From: Clostridia bacterium
GTDB lineage: Bacteria > Bacillota_A > Clostridia > Lachnospirales > Lachnospiraceae
Direction: 5' to 3'
Assembly (NCBI GenBank): GCA_012515365.1
Contig: JAAYYM010000304.1
Coordinates: forward strand, 1 to 7,785
DNA: 7,785 nt
Position numbers and translations under genes: made by a program. The stretch's first letter is position 1. Each line of letters begins with the position of its first letter. A model generated the notes under the pieces. It had not been told where the DNA came from. It searched no databases and was given only the letters and a program-made list of their open reading frames with translations. This document shows positions 1 through 5,674 of the stretch, piece by piece.

Positions 1-68
1 TCATAGGTGAAAATCCTGAAAATTCAATTCGTGCAGAAGTCAGCAGTGGCTGTATCAGAATAAAATAA
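1..68 (+). CDS. 3' end of an upstream gene (partial, unidentified)
   Basis: Only one forward frame is open from the left edge. It runs from position 3 to a TAA at 66-68 and encodes IGENPENSIRAEVSSGCIRI plus a final Lys. The ending S-S-G-C-I-R-I faintly resembles the S-H-G-C-x-R active-site motif of L,D-transpeptidases (YkuD family). However, the His is missing, and that family normally continues for some 20 residues past the motif. The likeness may therefore be chance, or the gene may be truncated. It is followed directly by a strong hairpin terminator, which supports this being a real gene end. Function is left unassigned. Confidence 0.5.
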   Translation, partial: IGENPENSIRAEVSSGCIRIK

Positions 69-82
69 TGACAGTAAAGAAT

Positions 83-135
83 GGGGTTCCTGTTTTAAAA
101 TGTAAAGATGCATTTTAAAACAGGAACCTCGTTTT
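83..135 (+). terminator. Rho-independent terminator of the upstream gene
   Basis: A perfect 18-bp inverted repeat has arms at 85-102 (GGTTCCTGTTTTAAAATG) and 111-128 with an 8-base loop. It extends to 20 bp with one G-T wobble and one G-C pair at the base (83-84 / 129-130). It is followed by CG..TTTT (132-135). The T tract is short, so release may be weaker than at the operon's own terminator. It separates the upstream gene from the carboxylase operon. The stem is nearly symmetrical and could act in both directions. Confidence 0.8.
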
Positions 136-196
136 CGTATTCGCATAAAAATATCATAAAAAATGAAAAATCATGCTAGGCGGAACGAAGAAACTG

Positions 197-205
197 TGTT
201 ATAAT
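197..205 (+). promoter_or_regulatory. Predicted extended -10 promoter of the carboxylase operon
   Basis: The sequence TGTTATAAT gives a perfect TATAAT (200-205) preceded by TGn, an extended -10 element. No good TTGACA is seen at 16-18 bp upstream, which fits the weaker need for a -35 box when TGn is present. Transcription would start near 212, giving a leader of about 77 bases before the first gene. It is the best sigma-A-type match between the terminator and the operon. Confidence 0.55.
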
Positions 206-214
206 CATCGATAG

Positions 215-242
215 TGCGAATTTATGTATATATATCTTCGCA
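215..242 (+). promoter_or_regulatory. Small inverted repeat in the operon leader
   Basis: TGCGAA (215-220) and TTCGCA (237-242) form a perfect 6-bp inverted repeat around a 16-base AT-rich spacer with a TATATATA run. It lies just after the predicted transcription start. It could be an operator for a dimeric repressor or a weak 5'-end hairpin that protects the mRNA. No known riboswitch fold is recognised, and a 6-bp repeat can arise by chance. Confidence 0.3.
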
Positions 243-288
243 AATCATGTTTAAATAAATATTTATATAAAATGGAGGGCCAAACAAA

Positions 289-1716
289 ATGAGTAACACA
301 TCTCAAGCGAGACAAAGAATTGCTTCTTTACTCGATGAAAACAGTTTTGTTGAAATTGGTGGTCTTGTGTCTGCAAGAGCTACAGATTTTAACATGGATC
401 CAAAAGACACTCCGGCCGACGGTGTTATCACCGGATATGGTTTGATTGATGGCAGTCTGGTATATGTATATAGCCAGGATTCATCAGTTATGAACGGCTC
501 GGTAGGTGAAATGCATGCAAAGAAAATTGTTAATCTGTATGGAATGGCATTAAAGATGGGTGCACCTGTCATCAGTATGCTTGATTCAGCAGGATTAAGA
601 ATTCAGGAGGCAACTGATGCCTTAAATGCTTTCGGAGAAATCTATAAAGCACAGACTATGGCTTCAGGAGTCATCCCACAGATTACTGCTGTATTTGGCA
701 ACTGTGGCGGCGGTCTTGCATTATTCCCAACTATGACAGATTTCACATTTATGGCAGAAAAGGCAAGCTTATTTGTTAATTCACCAAATGCGATTGATGA
801 AAATGAAATTGGAAAATGCGATACTTCAGCAGCTAAATTTCAATGTGAAGAAACAGGAAATGTTGATGTAGCAGGAACAGAGGCTGAAATCTTTGCAAAG
901 ATCAGACAGTTAGTTTCCATGCTGCCTGCAAATAATGAAGAAAACGGTGCATTTGATGAATGCTCGGATGATCTTAACAGAGCAAGCAGCACTCTTGCAA
1001 ACTGTGTTGGAGATACATCTATTGCATTATCTCAGATCGCTGATAATCAGATCTTTTTTGAAACAAAGGCTGACTATGCAAAAGAAATGGTAACCGGTTT
1101 TATCAAATTAAACGGAACAACGATCGGTGCTGTTGCAAACCGTACTGAGGTTTATAACGCAGAAGGTGAGAAGACAGATACATTTGATAATGTACTTTCA
1201 GCAAAAGGCGCATTTAAGGCGGCTGAATTCATTAATTTCTGTGATGCATTTGATATTCCTGTATTGTCTCTTACAAATGTAAAGGGCTTTAAGGCTACTA
1301 TGTGTGCAGAAAAGAAAATGGCAAAAGCTGCAGCCAGCTTAACATATGCATTCGCAAATGCAACTGTTCCAAAAGTAAATGTAATTATCGGACAGGCATT
1401 TGGAAGTGCTTACGTAACAATGAACTCAAAAGCAATTGGTGCTGATATGACATTTGCATGGAATACAGCTTCAATCGGTGTGATGGACAGCAAATTTGCT
1501 GCAAAAATCATGTACGAAGGACAGGGTTCAGATGTGATCAATGAAAAAGCAGCTGAATATGAAGCACTTCAGACAAGTGCTGTTTCAGCAGCAAAAAGAG
1601 GCTATGTAGATCAGATCATCGACGCATGTGATACTAGAAAATATGTGATCGGTGCTTTTGAAATGTTATTTACAAAGAGAGAAGATCGACCAGGCAAAAA
1701 ACATGGAACAGTCTAG
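289..1716 (+). CDS. Divergent biotin-dependent carboxyltransferase (MmdA / transcarboxylase 12S-like)
   Basis: This 475-residue protein belongs to the acyl-CoA carboxyltransferase family (MmdA, PccB, 12S), whose members are usually about 510 residues. These move a carboxyl group between biotin and an acyl-CoA in the cytoplasm. The N-terminal crotonase-like half shows RIASLLDENSF (10-20), LDSAGLRIQEA (98-108) and GNCGGGLALFP (137-147), an oxyanion-hole region. The C-terminal half shows ATVPKV (358-363), GQAFGSAYVTM (368-378), GADMTFAW (384-391) and the family end signature KKHG (470-473). Several signatures differ from typical members: SGGARIQEG is SAGLRIQEA, the usual D-x-PGF-x-PG is TNVKGFKAT (329-337), and GGAY is GSAY. 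The substrate is therefore uncertain. A good ribosome site (GGAGGG, 274-279) lies 9 bases before ATG. It is the first gene of the operon and ends 17 bases before the next start. Family membership is firm; the exact acyl-CoA is not. Confidence 0.85.
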   Translation: MSNTSQARQRIASLLDENSFVEIGGLVSARATDFNMDPKDTPADGVITGYGLIDGSLVYVYSQDSSVMNGSVGEMHAKKIVNLYGMALKMGAPVISMLDSAGLRIQEATDALNAFGEIYKAQTMASGVIPQITAVFGNCGGGLALFPTMTDFTFMAEKASLFVNSPNAIDENEIGKCDTSAAKFQCEETGNVDVAGTEAEIFAKIRQLVSMLPANNEENGAFDECSDDLNRASSTLANCVGDTSIALSQIADNQIFFETKADYAKEMVTGFIKLNGTTIGAVANRTEVYNAEGEKTDTFDNVLSAKGAFKAAEFINFCDAFDIPVLSLTNVKGFKATMCAEKKMAKAAASLTYAFANATVPKVNVIIGQAFGSAYVTMNSKAIGADMTFAWNTASIGVMDSKFAAKIMYEGQGSDVINEKAAEYEALQTSAVSAAKRGYVDQIIDACDTRKYVIGAFEMLFTKREDRPGKKHGTV

Positions 1717-1724
1717 AAAGGGTG
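1717..1724 (+). promoter_or_regulatory. Ribosome binding site fixing the OadG-like start
   Basis: AAAGGGTG is a near match to AAGGAGGTG and lies 9 bases before the ATG at 1734. The frame could also start at the GTG at 1722, but that codon overlaps this site and would have no binding site of its own. The ATG also gives a cleaner signal peptide (Met-Lys-Lys-Leu-Arg). Confidence 0.65.
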
Positions 1725-1733
1725 ACATTTAAT

Positions 1734-2540
1734 ATGAAAAAGCTAAGATTAATACTATGTCTTATCGCCTGTGTTTTTGGAATGACTGCATGTAGTTTTG
1801 TAGCAGAACGTGAACCAATTCCATCAGAAAAAAAAGCTGATCTGGAAAAGCGTGCAGAAATGATTACTACAATTTTAGTTTCAACAGGACAGAATCCTGA
1901 AGGCGTGGCTGAACTTACAACAAATGGACCGGAATATGTTGAAGCTCTGTTACAGCAGGCTGGACTGACTGTTGATGGTAATGGTATGATCACTGCCATG
2001 GATTCATGGGAAAAAGCATTACCGGAAATTGGTGTTCCGCAGAGTATTGGCGGATATACATTTTCTCAGGATAACGATAAGGAAATCATTGTAACAGTAA
2101 ATGTGCTTTGCGATGTAAGAAATGTTGATGTGGAAATCATTTTTGAAAATGATATGAACAGTACCATGAAATCTGCTGCTGCAAATGTTAAATATACATT
2201 TGGAGAGAAGATGGAAAAAGCCGGACTTAATACATTATTGGGTATGGGTACCGTATTTTGTGTGTTGATACTGATTTCATTCATTATCAGCTGGTTTTCT
2301 TTCATTCCTAAGATTCAGGAAAAATTCAGTAAGAAAAATAAAACTTCTGCAAAAAGTAATGCTGTAGATCAGACAATTGCACAGATTATTGAAAAAGAAG
2401 AGCTTTCAGATGATCTTGAATTAGTAGCTGTCATTACAGCAGCTATAGCTGCTTCTGAAGAAGCAGGCGGTGGATCTGCAGATGGATTTGTGGTAAGAAG
2501 TATCAGAAGATCAAAAACAAATAAATGGCAAAAGGCCTAA
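1734..2540 (+). CDS. Lipoprotein OadG/MmdD-like membrane anchor subunit
   Basis: This 268-residue protein most likely anchors and assembles the decarboxylase complex at the membrane, as OadG (gamma) and MmdD/E subunits do. Residues 1-20 form a lipoprotein signal peptide: basic start, hydrophobic core and lipobox M-T-A-C, giving a lipidated Cys20. Residues 21-165 would be a soluble extracellular domain with helical and beta-rich stretches, not identified with confidence. A membrane helix covers about 168-190, followed by a basic linker (198-208). The C-terminal tail at 226-265 (DDLELVAVITAAIAASEEAG, then a short stretch and GFVVRSIRR with NKW) matches the cytoplasmic tail of OadG-type subunits. 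Classical OadG proteins have about 80 residues, so the large outer domain is an addition. Adjacent stops TAA TGA end it 19 bases before the carrier gene. Confidence 0.75.
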   Translation: MKKLRLILCLIACVFGMTACSFVAEREPIPSEKKADLEKRAEMITTILVSTGQNPEGVAELTTNGPEYVEALLQQAGLTVDGNGMITAMDSWEKALPEIGVPQSIGGYTFSQDNDKEIIVTVNVLCDVRNVDVEIIFENDMNSTMKSAAANVKYTFGEKMEKAGLNTLLGMGTVFCVLILISFIISWFSFIPKIQEKFSKKNKTSAKSNAVDQTIAQIIEKEELSDDLELVAVITAAIAASEEAGGGSADGFVVRSIRRSKTNKWQKA

Positions 2541-2559
2541 TGAACAGGAGGATATAACA

Positions 2560-2931
2560 ATGAAGAATTATACCATTACAGTTAATGGAAATGTATATGA
2601 TGTAACCGTAGAAGAAGGAGCAGCAACAGGTGCAGTAGCTACAGCACCAGTAAAGGCAGCTCCTGTAGCAGCACCAAAGGCAGCTCCGGCTGCAGCACCA
2701 AAAGCAGCAGGTGCAGGATCCGTTAAGATCGAAGCAGGTGCAGCAGGTAAAGTATTTAAGGTAGAAGCCAGCGTAGGACAGGCAATCAAAGCCGGAGATA
2801 CTGTAATCATTCTGGAAGCTATGAAAATGGAAATCCCTGTTGTTGCACCTAATGATGGTACAGTAGCAAGTATTGATGTAGCTGTAGGAGATGCTGTTGA
2901 AGCAGGAGCAACACTTGCAACACTTAACTAA
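2560..2931 (+). CDS. Biotin carboxyl carrier protein of the decarboxylase complex
   Basis: This 123-residue protein is the mobile biotin arm that shuttles CO2 between carboxyltransferase subunits and the Na+ pump. Residues 1-20 form a short N-terminal beta segment (YTITVNGNVYDVTVEEG). Residues 21-53 form an Ala/Pro/Lys-rich flexible linker. Residues 54-123 are a biotinyl domain with the classic EAMKM motif, where Lys89 is the expected biotin site. Layout and length match gamma/1.3S-type carriers such as MmdC and the Propionibacterium 1.3S subunit. The neighbouring alpha subunit lacks its own biotin domain, so this protein must supply it. The ribosome site CAGGAGG (2545-2551) lies 8 bases before ATG. 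Tandem stops TAA then TGA end the gene. Attachment needs a BirA-type ligase encoded elsewhere. Confidence 0.93.
   Translation: MKNYTITVNGNVYDVTVEEGAATGAVATAPVKAAPVAAPKAAPAAAPKAAGAGSVKIEAGAAGKVFKVEASVGQAIKAGDTVIILEAMKMEIPVVAPNDGTVASIDVAVGDAVEAGATLATLN
2653..2700 (+). repeat. Two tandem 24-base repeats in the carrier linker
   Basis: Units 2653-2676 and 2677-2700 agree at 21 of 24 bases and encode K-A-A-P-V-A-A-P and K-A-A-P-A-A-A-P, followed by a partial third unit K-A-A-G. Such Ala/Pro repeats make the linker flexible. Their number can change by slippage, so linker length may vary among strains. Confidence 0.7.
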
Positions 2932-2967
2932 TGAAAGCAATCAGAAAAATAACATGGAGGTCTTAAA

Positions 2968-4116
2968 ATGTCTTATATAGTAAATACTTTGGATAATCTA
3001 TTGCATCAGACAGCATTCTTCGGTTTGACCGGTGGAAACTATGTTATGATAGCAGTAGCCTGTCTTTTCCTTTATCTTGCGATAAAGAAAGAGTATGAAC
3101 CATTGTTATTGTTACCGATTGCGTTTGGTATGCTGCTTGTAAATATTTATCCGGATATCATGATGTCAGTAGAAGATTCCGCAAATGGAACAGGTGGTTT
3201 ACTCCATTATTTCTATCTATTAGATGAATGGGCAATATTGCCTTCCCTGATCTTTATGGGTGTAGGCGCAATGACAGATTTTGGTCCACTAATTGCTAAT
3301 CCAAAAAGCTTTTTACTTGGAGCAGCAGCACAGTTTGGTATTTTCGTAGCATATTTTGGTGCGATCGCACTTGGATTCAATGACAAAGCAGCAGCAGCCA
3401 TTTCTATTATCGGTGGTGCTGACGGTCCTACATCAATTTTCCTTGCAGGAAAACTTGGACAGACAGCTTTACTTGGACCGATTGCCGTAGCAGCTTATTC
3501 TTATATGTCACTTGTGCCAATTATTCAGCCGCCAATCATGAAATTATTTACGACTGAAAAAGAAAGAAAAATTAAAATGGCACAGTTACGTCCGGTCTCT
3601 AAACTGGAAAAAATTCTGTTCCCTATTATTGTTACGATTGTTGTATGTCTGATTCTTCCTACAACAGCACCGTTGATTGGTATGCTGATGTTAGGTAATC
3701 TGTTCAGAGAATCAGGAGTTGTAAGACAGCTGACAGATACAGCATCAAATGCACTTATGTACATTGTAGTTATTCTGCTTGGAACATCAGTTGGTGCTAC
3801 AACGAGTGCAGAAGCATTTTTGAAAGTATCTACACTGAAAATCGTTGTACTTGGTTTGGTTGCATTTGCGTTTGGTACATTTGCCGGTGTTATCTTTGGT
3901 AAAATCATGTGTATTGCTACTAAGGGCAAAGTAAATCCGTTGATTGGTTCTGCTGGTGTTTCTGCCGTTCCTATGGCAGCCAGGGTTTCACAGAAAGTCG
4001 GAGCAGAAGCTGATCCTACCAATTTCCTTTTGATGCATGCTATGGGACCAAATGTAGCAGGCGTTATCGGTACAGCAGTTGCAGCTGGTACATTTATGGC
4101 TATATTTGGAGTTTAA
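2968..4116 (+). CDS. oadB: Sodium-ion-translocating decarboxylase, beta subunit
   Basis: This 382-residue multi-pass membrane protein decarboxylates carboxybiotin and couples it to Na+ export. Many hydrophobic helices run from about residue 25 to 380. The family's key residues are present. Asp152 lies in GGADGPT (149-155), matching Asp203 of Klebsiella OadB. The block NPLIGSAGVSAVPMAARVSQ (323-342) keeps Asn323, Gly327, Ser332 and Arg339, which line up with Klebsiella Asn373, Gly377, Ser382 and Arg389 at a constant offset. These residues are implicated in Na+ and proton binding, so the pump looks functional. The length is typical of the shorter GcdB/MmdB/OadB forms. Ribosome site GGAGGT (2956-2961) lies 6 bases before ATG. 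It sits between the carrier and alpha subunit genes. Confidence 0.95.
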   Translation: MSYIVNTLDNLLHQTAFFGLTGGNYVMIAVACLFLYLAIKKEYEPLLLLPIAFGMLLVNIYPDIMMSVEDSANGTGGLLHYFYLLDEWAILPSLIFMGVGAMTDFGPLIANPKSFLLGAAAQFGIFVAYFGAIALGFNDKAAAAISIIGGADGPTSIFLAGKLGQTALLGPIAVAAYSYMSLVPIIQPPIMKLFTTEKERKIKMAQLRPVSKLEKILFPIIVTIVVCLILPTTAPLIGMLMLGNLFRESGVVRQLTDTASNALMYIVVILLGTSVGATTSAEAFLKVSTLKIVVLGLVAFAFGTFAGVIFGKIMCIATKGKVNPLIGSAGVSAVPMAARVSQKVGAEADPTNFLLMHAMGPNVAGVIGTAVAAGTFMAIFGV

Positions 4117-4124
4117 AAAAAATT

Positions 4125-4130
4125 AGGAGG
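4125..4130 (+). promoter_or_regulatory. Strong ribosome binding site of the alpha subunit
   Basis: AGGAGG lies 7 bases before ATG 4138 and fixes the start of the TGA-containing gene. No comparable site precedes ATG 4693, the first Met after the TGA. This argues that the second half is not translated from its own start. Confidence 0.8.
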
Positions 4131-4137
4131 AGAAAAA

Positions 4138-5565
4138 ATGTCTGATATAGAAAAGAAACCAATTAAGATTACCGAGACTATTTTACGTGACGCGCATCAG
4201 TCTTTGATCGCTACAAGAATGCCTACCGAAGAAATGCTTCCTATCCTTGAAAAACTGGATAACGTAGGATATCATTCAATCGAATGCTGGGGCGGTGCTA
4301 CCTTTGATGCATCATTACGTTTCTTAAAAGAAGATCCATGGGAAAGATTAAGAAAAATTAGAAAGGGTGCTCCAAAGACTAAACTTCAGATGCTTTTCAG
4401 AGGACAGAATATTCTTGGATATCGTCCTTATGCTGATGATGTTGTTGAGTACTTTGTTCAGAAGTCAATTGCAAATGGTATTGATATTATTCGTATCTTT
4501 GACTGTCTGAATGATCTTCGTAATCTTCAGGCTGCAGTTGATGCAACCAATAAAGAAAAGAAAAACTCAGGAAAAGGACATGCACAGGTTGCATTATCCT
4601 ATACACTGGGCGATGCTTACACAATGGAATACTGGATGAATATGGCTAAGAAAATCGAAGAAATGGGTGCAGATTCTATTTGAATCAAAGATATGGCTGG
4701 TCTGTTAGTACCATATAAAGCAGAAGAACTGATCAAATCAATGAAGAGTGCTACCAAGCTTCCGATTCAGCTTCATACACATTACACATCAGGTGTTGCC
4801 GGAATGACTTACTTGAAAGCTGTAGAAGCAGGTGTAGATGTGATCGACTGTGCAATGTCACCACTTGCTATGGGTACTTCACAGCCTGCAACTGAGGTTA
4901 TGGTTGAAACCTTCAAAGGAACTCCATATGATACAGGATATGATCAGAAGTTATTAGCTGAAATTGCTGATTACTTCAGACCATTCAGAGATGAATGTCT
5001 TGCTAACGGATTACTGAATCCTAAAGTTATGGGTGTTGATATTAAAACTTTATTATATCAGGTACCAGGCGGAATGCTTTCAAACATGGTTTCACAGCTT
5101 AAAGAGCAGAATGCAGAAGATAAATATTATGAAGTGCTTCAGGAGATTCCAAGAGTTCGTAAAGACCTTGGTGAGCCACCACTTGTTACTCCTTCATCAC
5201 AGATCGTTGGTACACAGGCTGTATTTAACGTATTGATGGGTGAAAGATATAAAATGGCTACAAAGGAAACAAAAGCTGTTCTTAAAGGTGAATATGGTCA
5301 GACTGTAAAACCTATGAATCAGGAAATTATTGATAAGGTAATCCCTGGTGAAGAAAGAATTACATGTCGTCCAGCAGATTTGATTCCTAACGAACTTGAT
5401 AAGCTGGAAGCTGAAATGAAAGAATGGAAACAGCAGGATGAAGATGTTCTTTCATATGCATTATTCCCACAGGTTGCTACTGACTTCTTTAAATATCGTC
5501 AGGCACAGCAGGAAAAAGTGGATATGACAAAAGCTGATTCTAAAAATGGAGCTTATCCTGTATAA
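4138..5565 (+). CDS. oadA: OadA/5S-type carboxyltransferase alpha subunit with in-frame TGA, predicted selenoprotein (Sec182)
   Basis: Read through the TGA at 4681-4683, this gives one 475-residue protein that moves a carboxyl group between oxaloacetate/pyruvate and biotin. Residues 1-300 form the metal-dependent TIM-barrel domain: RDAHQSL (17-23, metal ligand Asp18), ECWGGATFD, LLFRGQN-like MLFRGQN, then the TGA, IKDMAGLL (183-190, Lys184 expected to be carbamylated) and HTHYTSG (213-219, ligands His213 and His215). The spacing from Lys184 to His213 equals that in Vibrio cholerae OadA (Lys178, His207). Residues 310-430 form the conserved PYC/OADA domain (QVPGGMLSN, TPSSQIVGTQAVFNVL, CRPADL). 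There is no C-terminal biotin domain, as in transcarboxylase 5S. The two halves join with no missing or repeated residue and no frameshift. The TGA replaces a position that is Cys in many homologues. A nonsense mutation or sequencing error is the alternative, but the SECIS-like hairpin favours selenocysteine. Confidence 0.85.
4681..4683 (+). other. In-frame TGA, predicted selenocysteine codon (residue 182)
   Basis: The codon order is D-S-I-TGA-I-K-D-M-A-G. Human pyruvate carboxylase and clostridial-type OadA proteins have Cys here; Klebsiella OadA and Propionibacterium 5S have Ala. Cys-to-TGA replacement is the hallmark of bacterial selenoproteins. TGA is a normal stop elsewhere in this window (the flavoprotein gene ends with TGA at 7492-7494), so general recoding to Trp is unlikely. 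Confidence 0.8.
4691..4716 (+). promoter_or_regulatory. Predicted bacterial SECIS element
   Basis: Starting 8 bases after the TGA codon ends, ATATGG (4691-4696) pairs perfectly with CCATAT (4711-4716). Inside, C4697-G4708 and U4698-A4707 can pair, leaving a two-base bulge (U4709, A4710) and an apical loop GGUCUGUU (4699-4706). The loop begins with G-G-U. The first G is the 16th base after the TGA, at the short edge of the range accepted for bacterial SECIS elements. The E. coli fdhF SECIS also presents GGUC followed by UG at its tip. The element would bind SelB and direct Sec-tRNA to the TGA while encoding D-M-A-G-L-L-V-P-Y. Confidence 0.75.
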
Positions 5566-5602
5566 AAACGGATAATATTCTATAGCAAAGTAAAATAACG
5601 TA

Positions 5603-5611
5603 TGTTATAAT
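5603..5611 (+). promoter_or_regulatory. Predicted extended -10 promoter for the tetR gene
   Basis: TGTTATAAT is identical to the element before the carboxylase operon. It gives TATAAT at 5606-5611 with TGn before it; no clear -35 is seen. The start of transcription would fall near 5618, inside the 5' arm of the operon terminator. Confidence 0.45.
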
Positions 5612-5648
5612 GACAGGTATAGTGTAATCGATACCTGTCATTTTTTTT
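5609..5648 (+). terminator. Rho-independent terminator of the carboxylase operon
   Basis: TGACAGGTAT (5611-5620) and ATACCTGTCA (5631-5640) pair perfectly around a 10-base loop. Two further A-T pairs (5609-5610 with 5641-5642) extend the stem, and eight T residues follow (5641-5648). It lies 43 bases after the alpha subunit stop. The palindrome could also serve as an operator for the TetR protein, but the T tract makes the terminator role clear. Confidence 0.93.
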
Positions 5649-5674
5649 ACTCTTTGATTGGAGGAATCTGCTTT

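Noticed and set aside
231..270. AT-rich stretches in the leader as additional promoters or a riboswitch
   Set aside because: TATATA runs are expected in AT-rich leaders; no paired -35/-10 and no known riboswitch core could be seen.
2503..2940. Minus-strand open frame of 145 residues, very rich in Cys and Ser
   Set aside because: It is the complement of the Ala/Pro-rich biotin carrier gene; GCA/GCT codons read backwards give Cys-rich nonsense. No ribosome site or known motif.
3525..4022. Minus-strand open frame of 165 residues opposite oadB
   Set aside because: It is a shadow of the strongly conserved oadB coding frame, with no ribosome site and no recognisable domain.
4681..4683. TGA as a simple nonsense mutation splitting oadA into a pseudogene
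   Set aside because: The position is a known Cys site, the frame is intact on both sides, both halves keep all key residues, and a SECIS-like hairpin follows at the correct distance. It remains the main alternative and is stated as such.
4693..5565. Second half of oadA as an independent gene starting at ATG 4693
   Set aside because: The start falls in the middle of the active-site motif K-D-M-A-G, there is no clear ribosome binding site before it, and the product would lack half of the TIM barrel.
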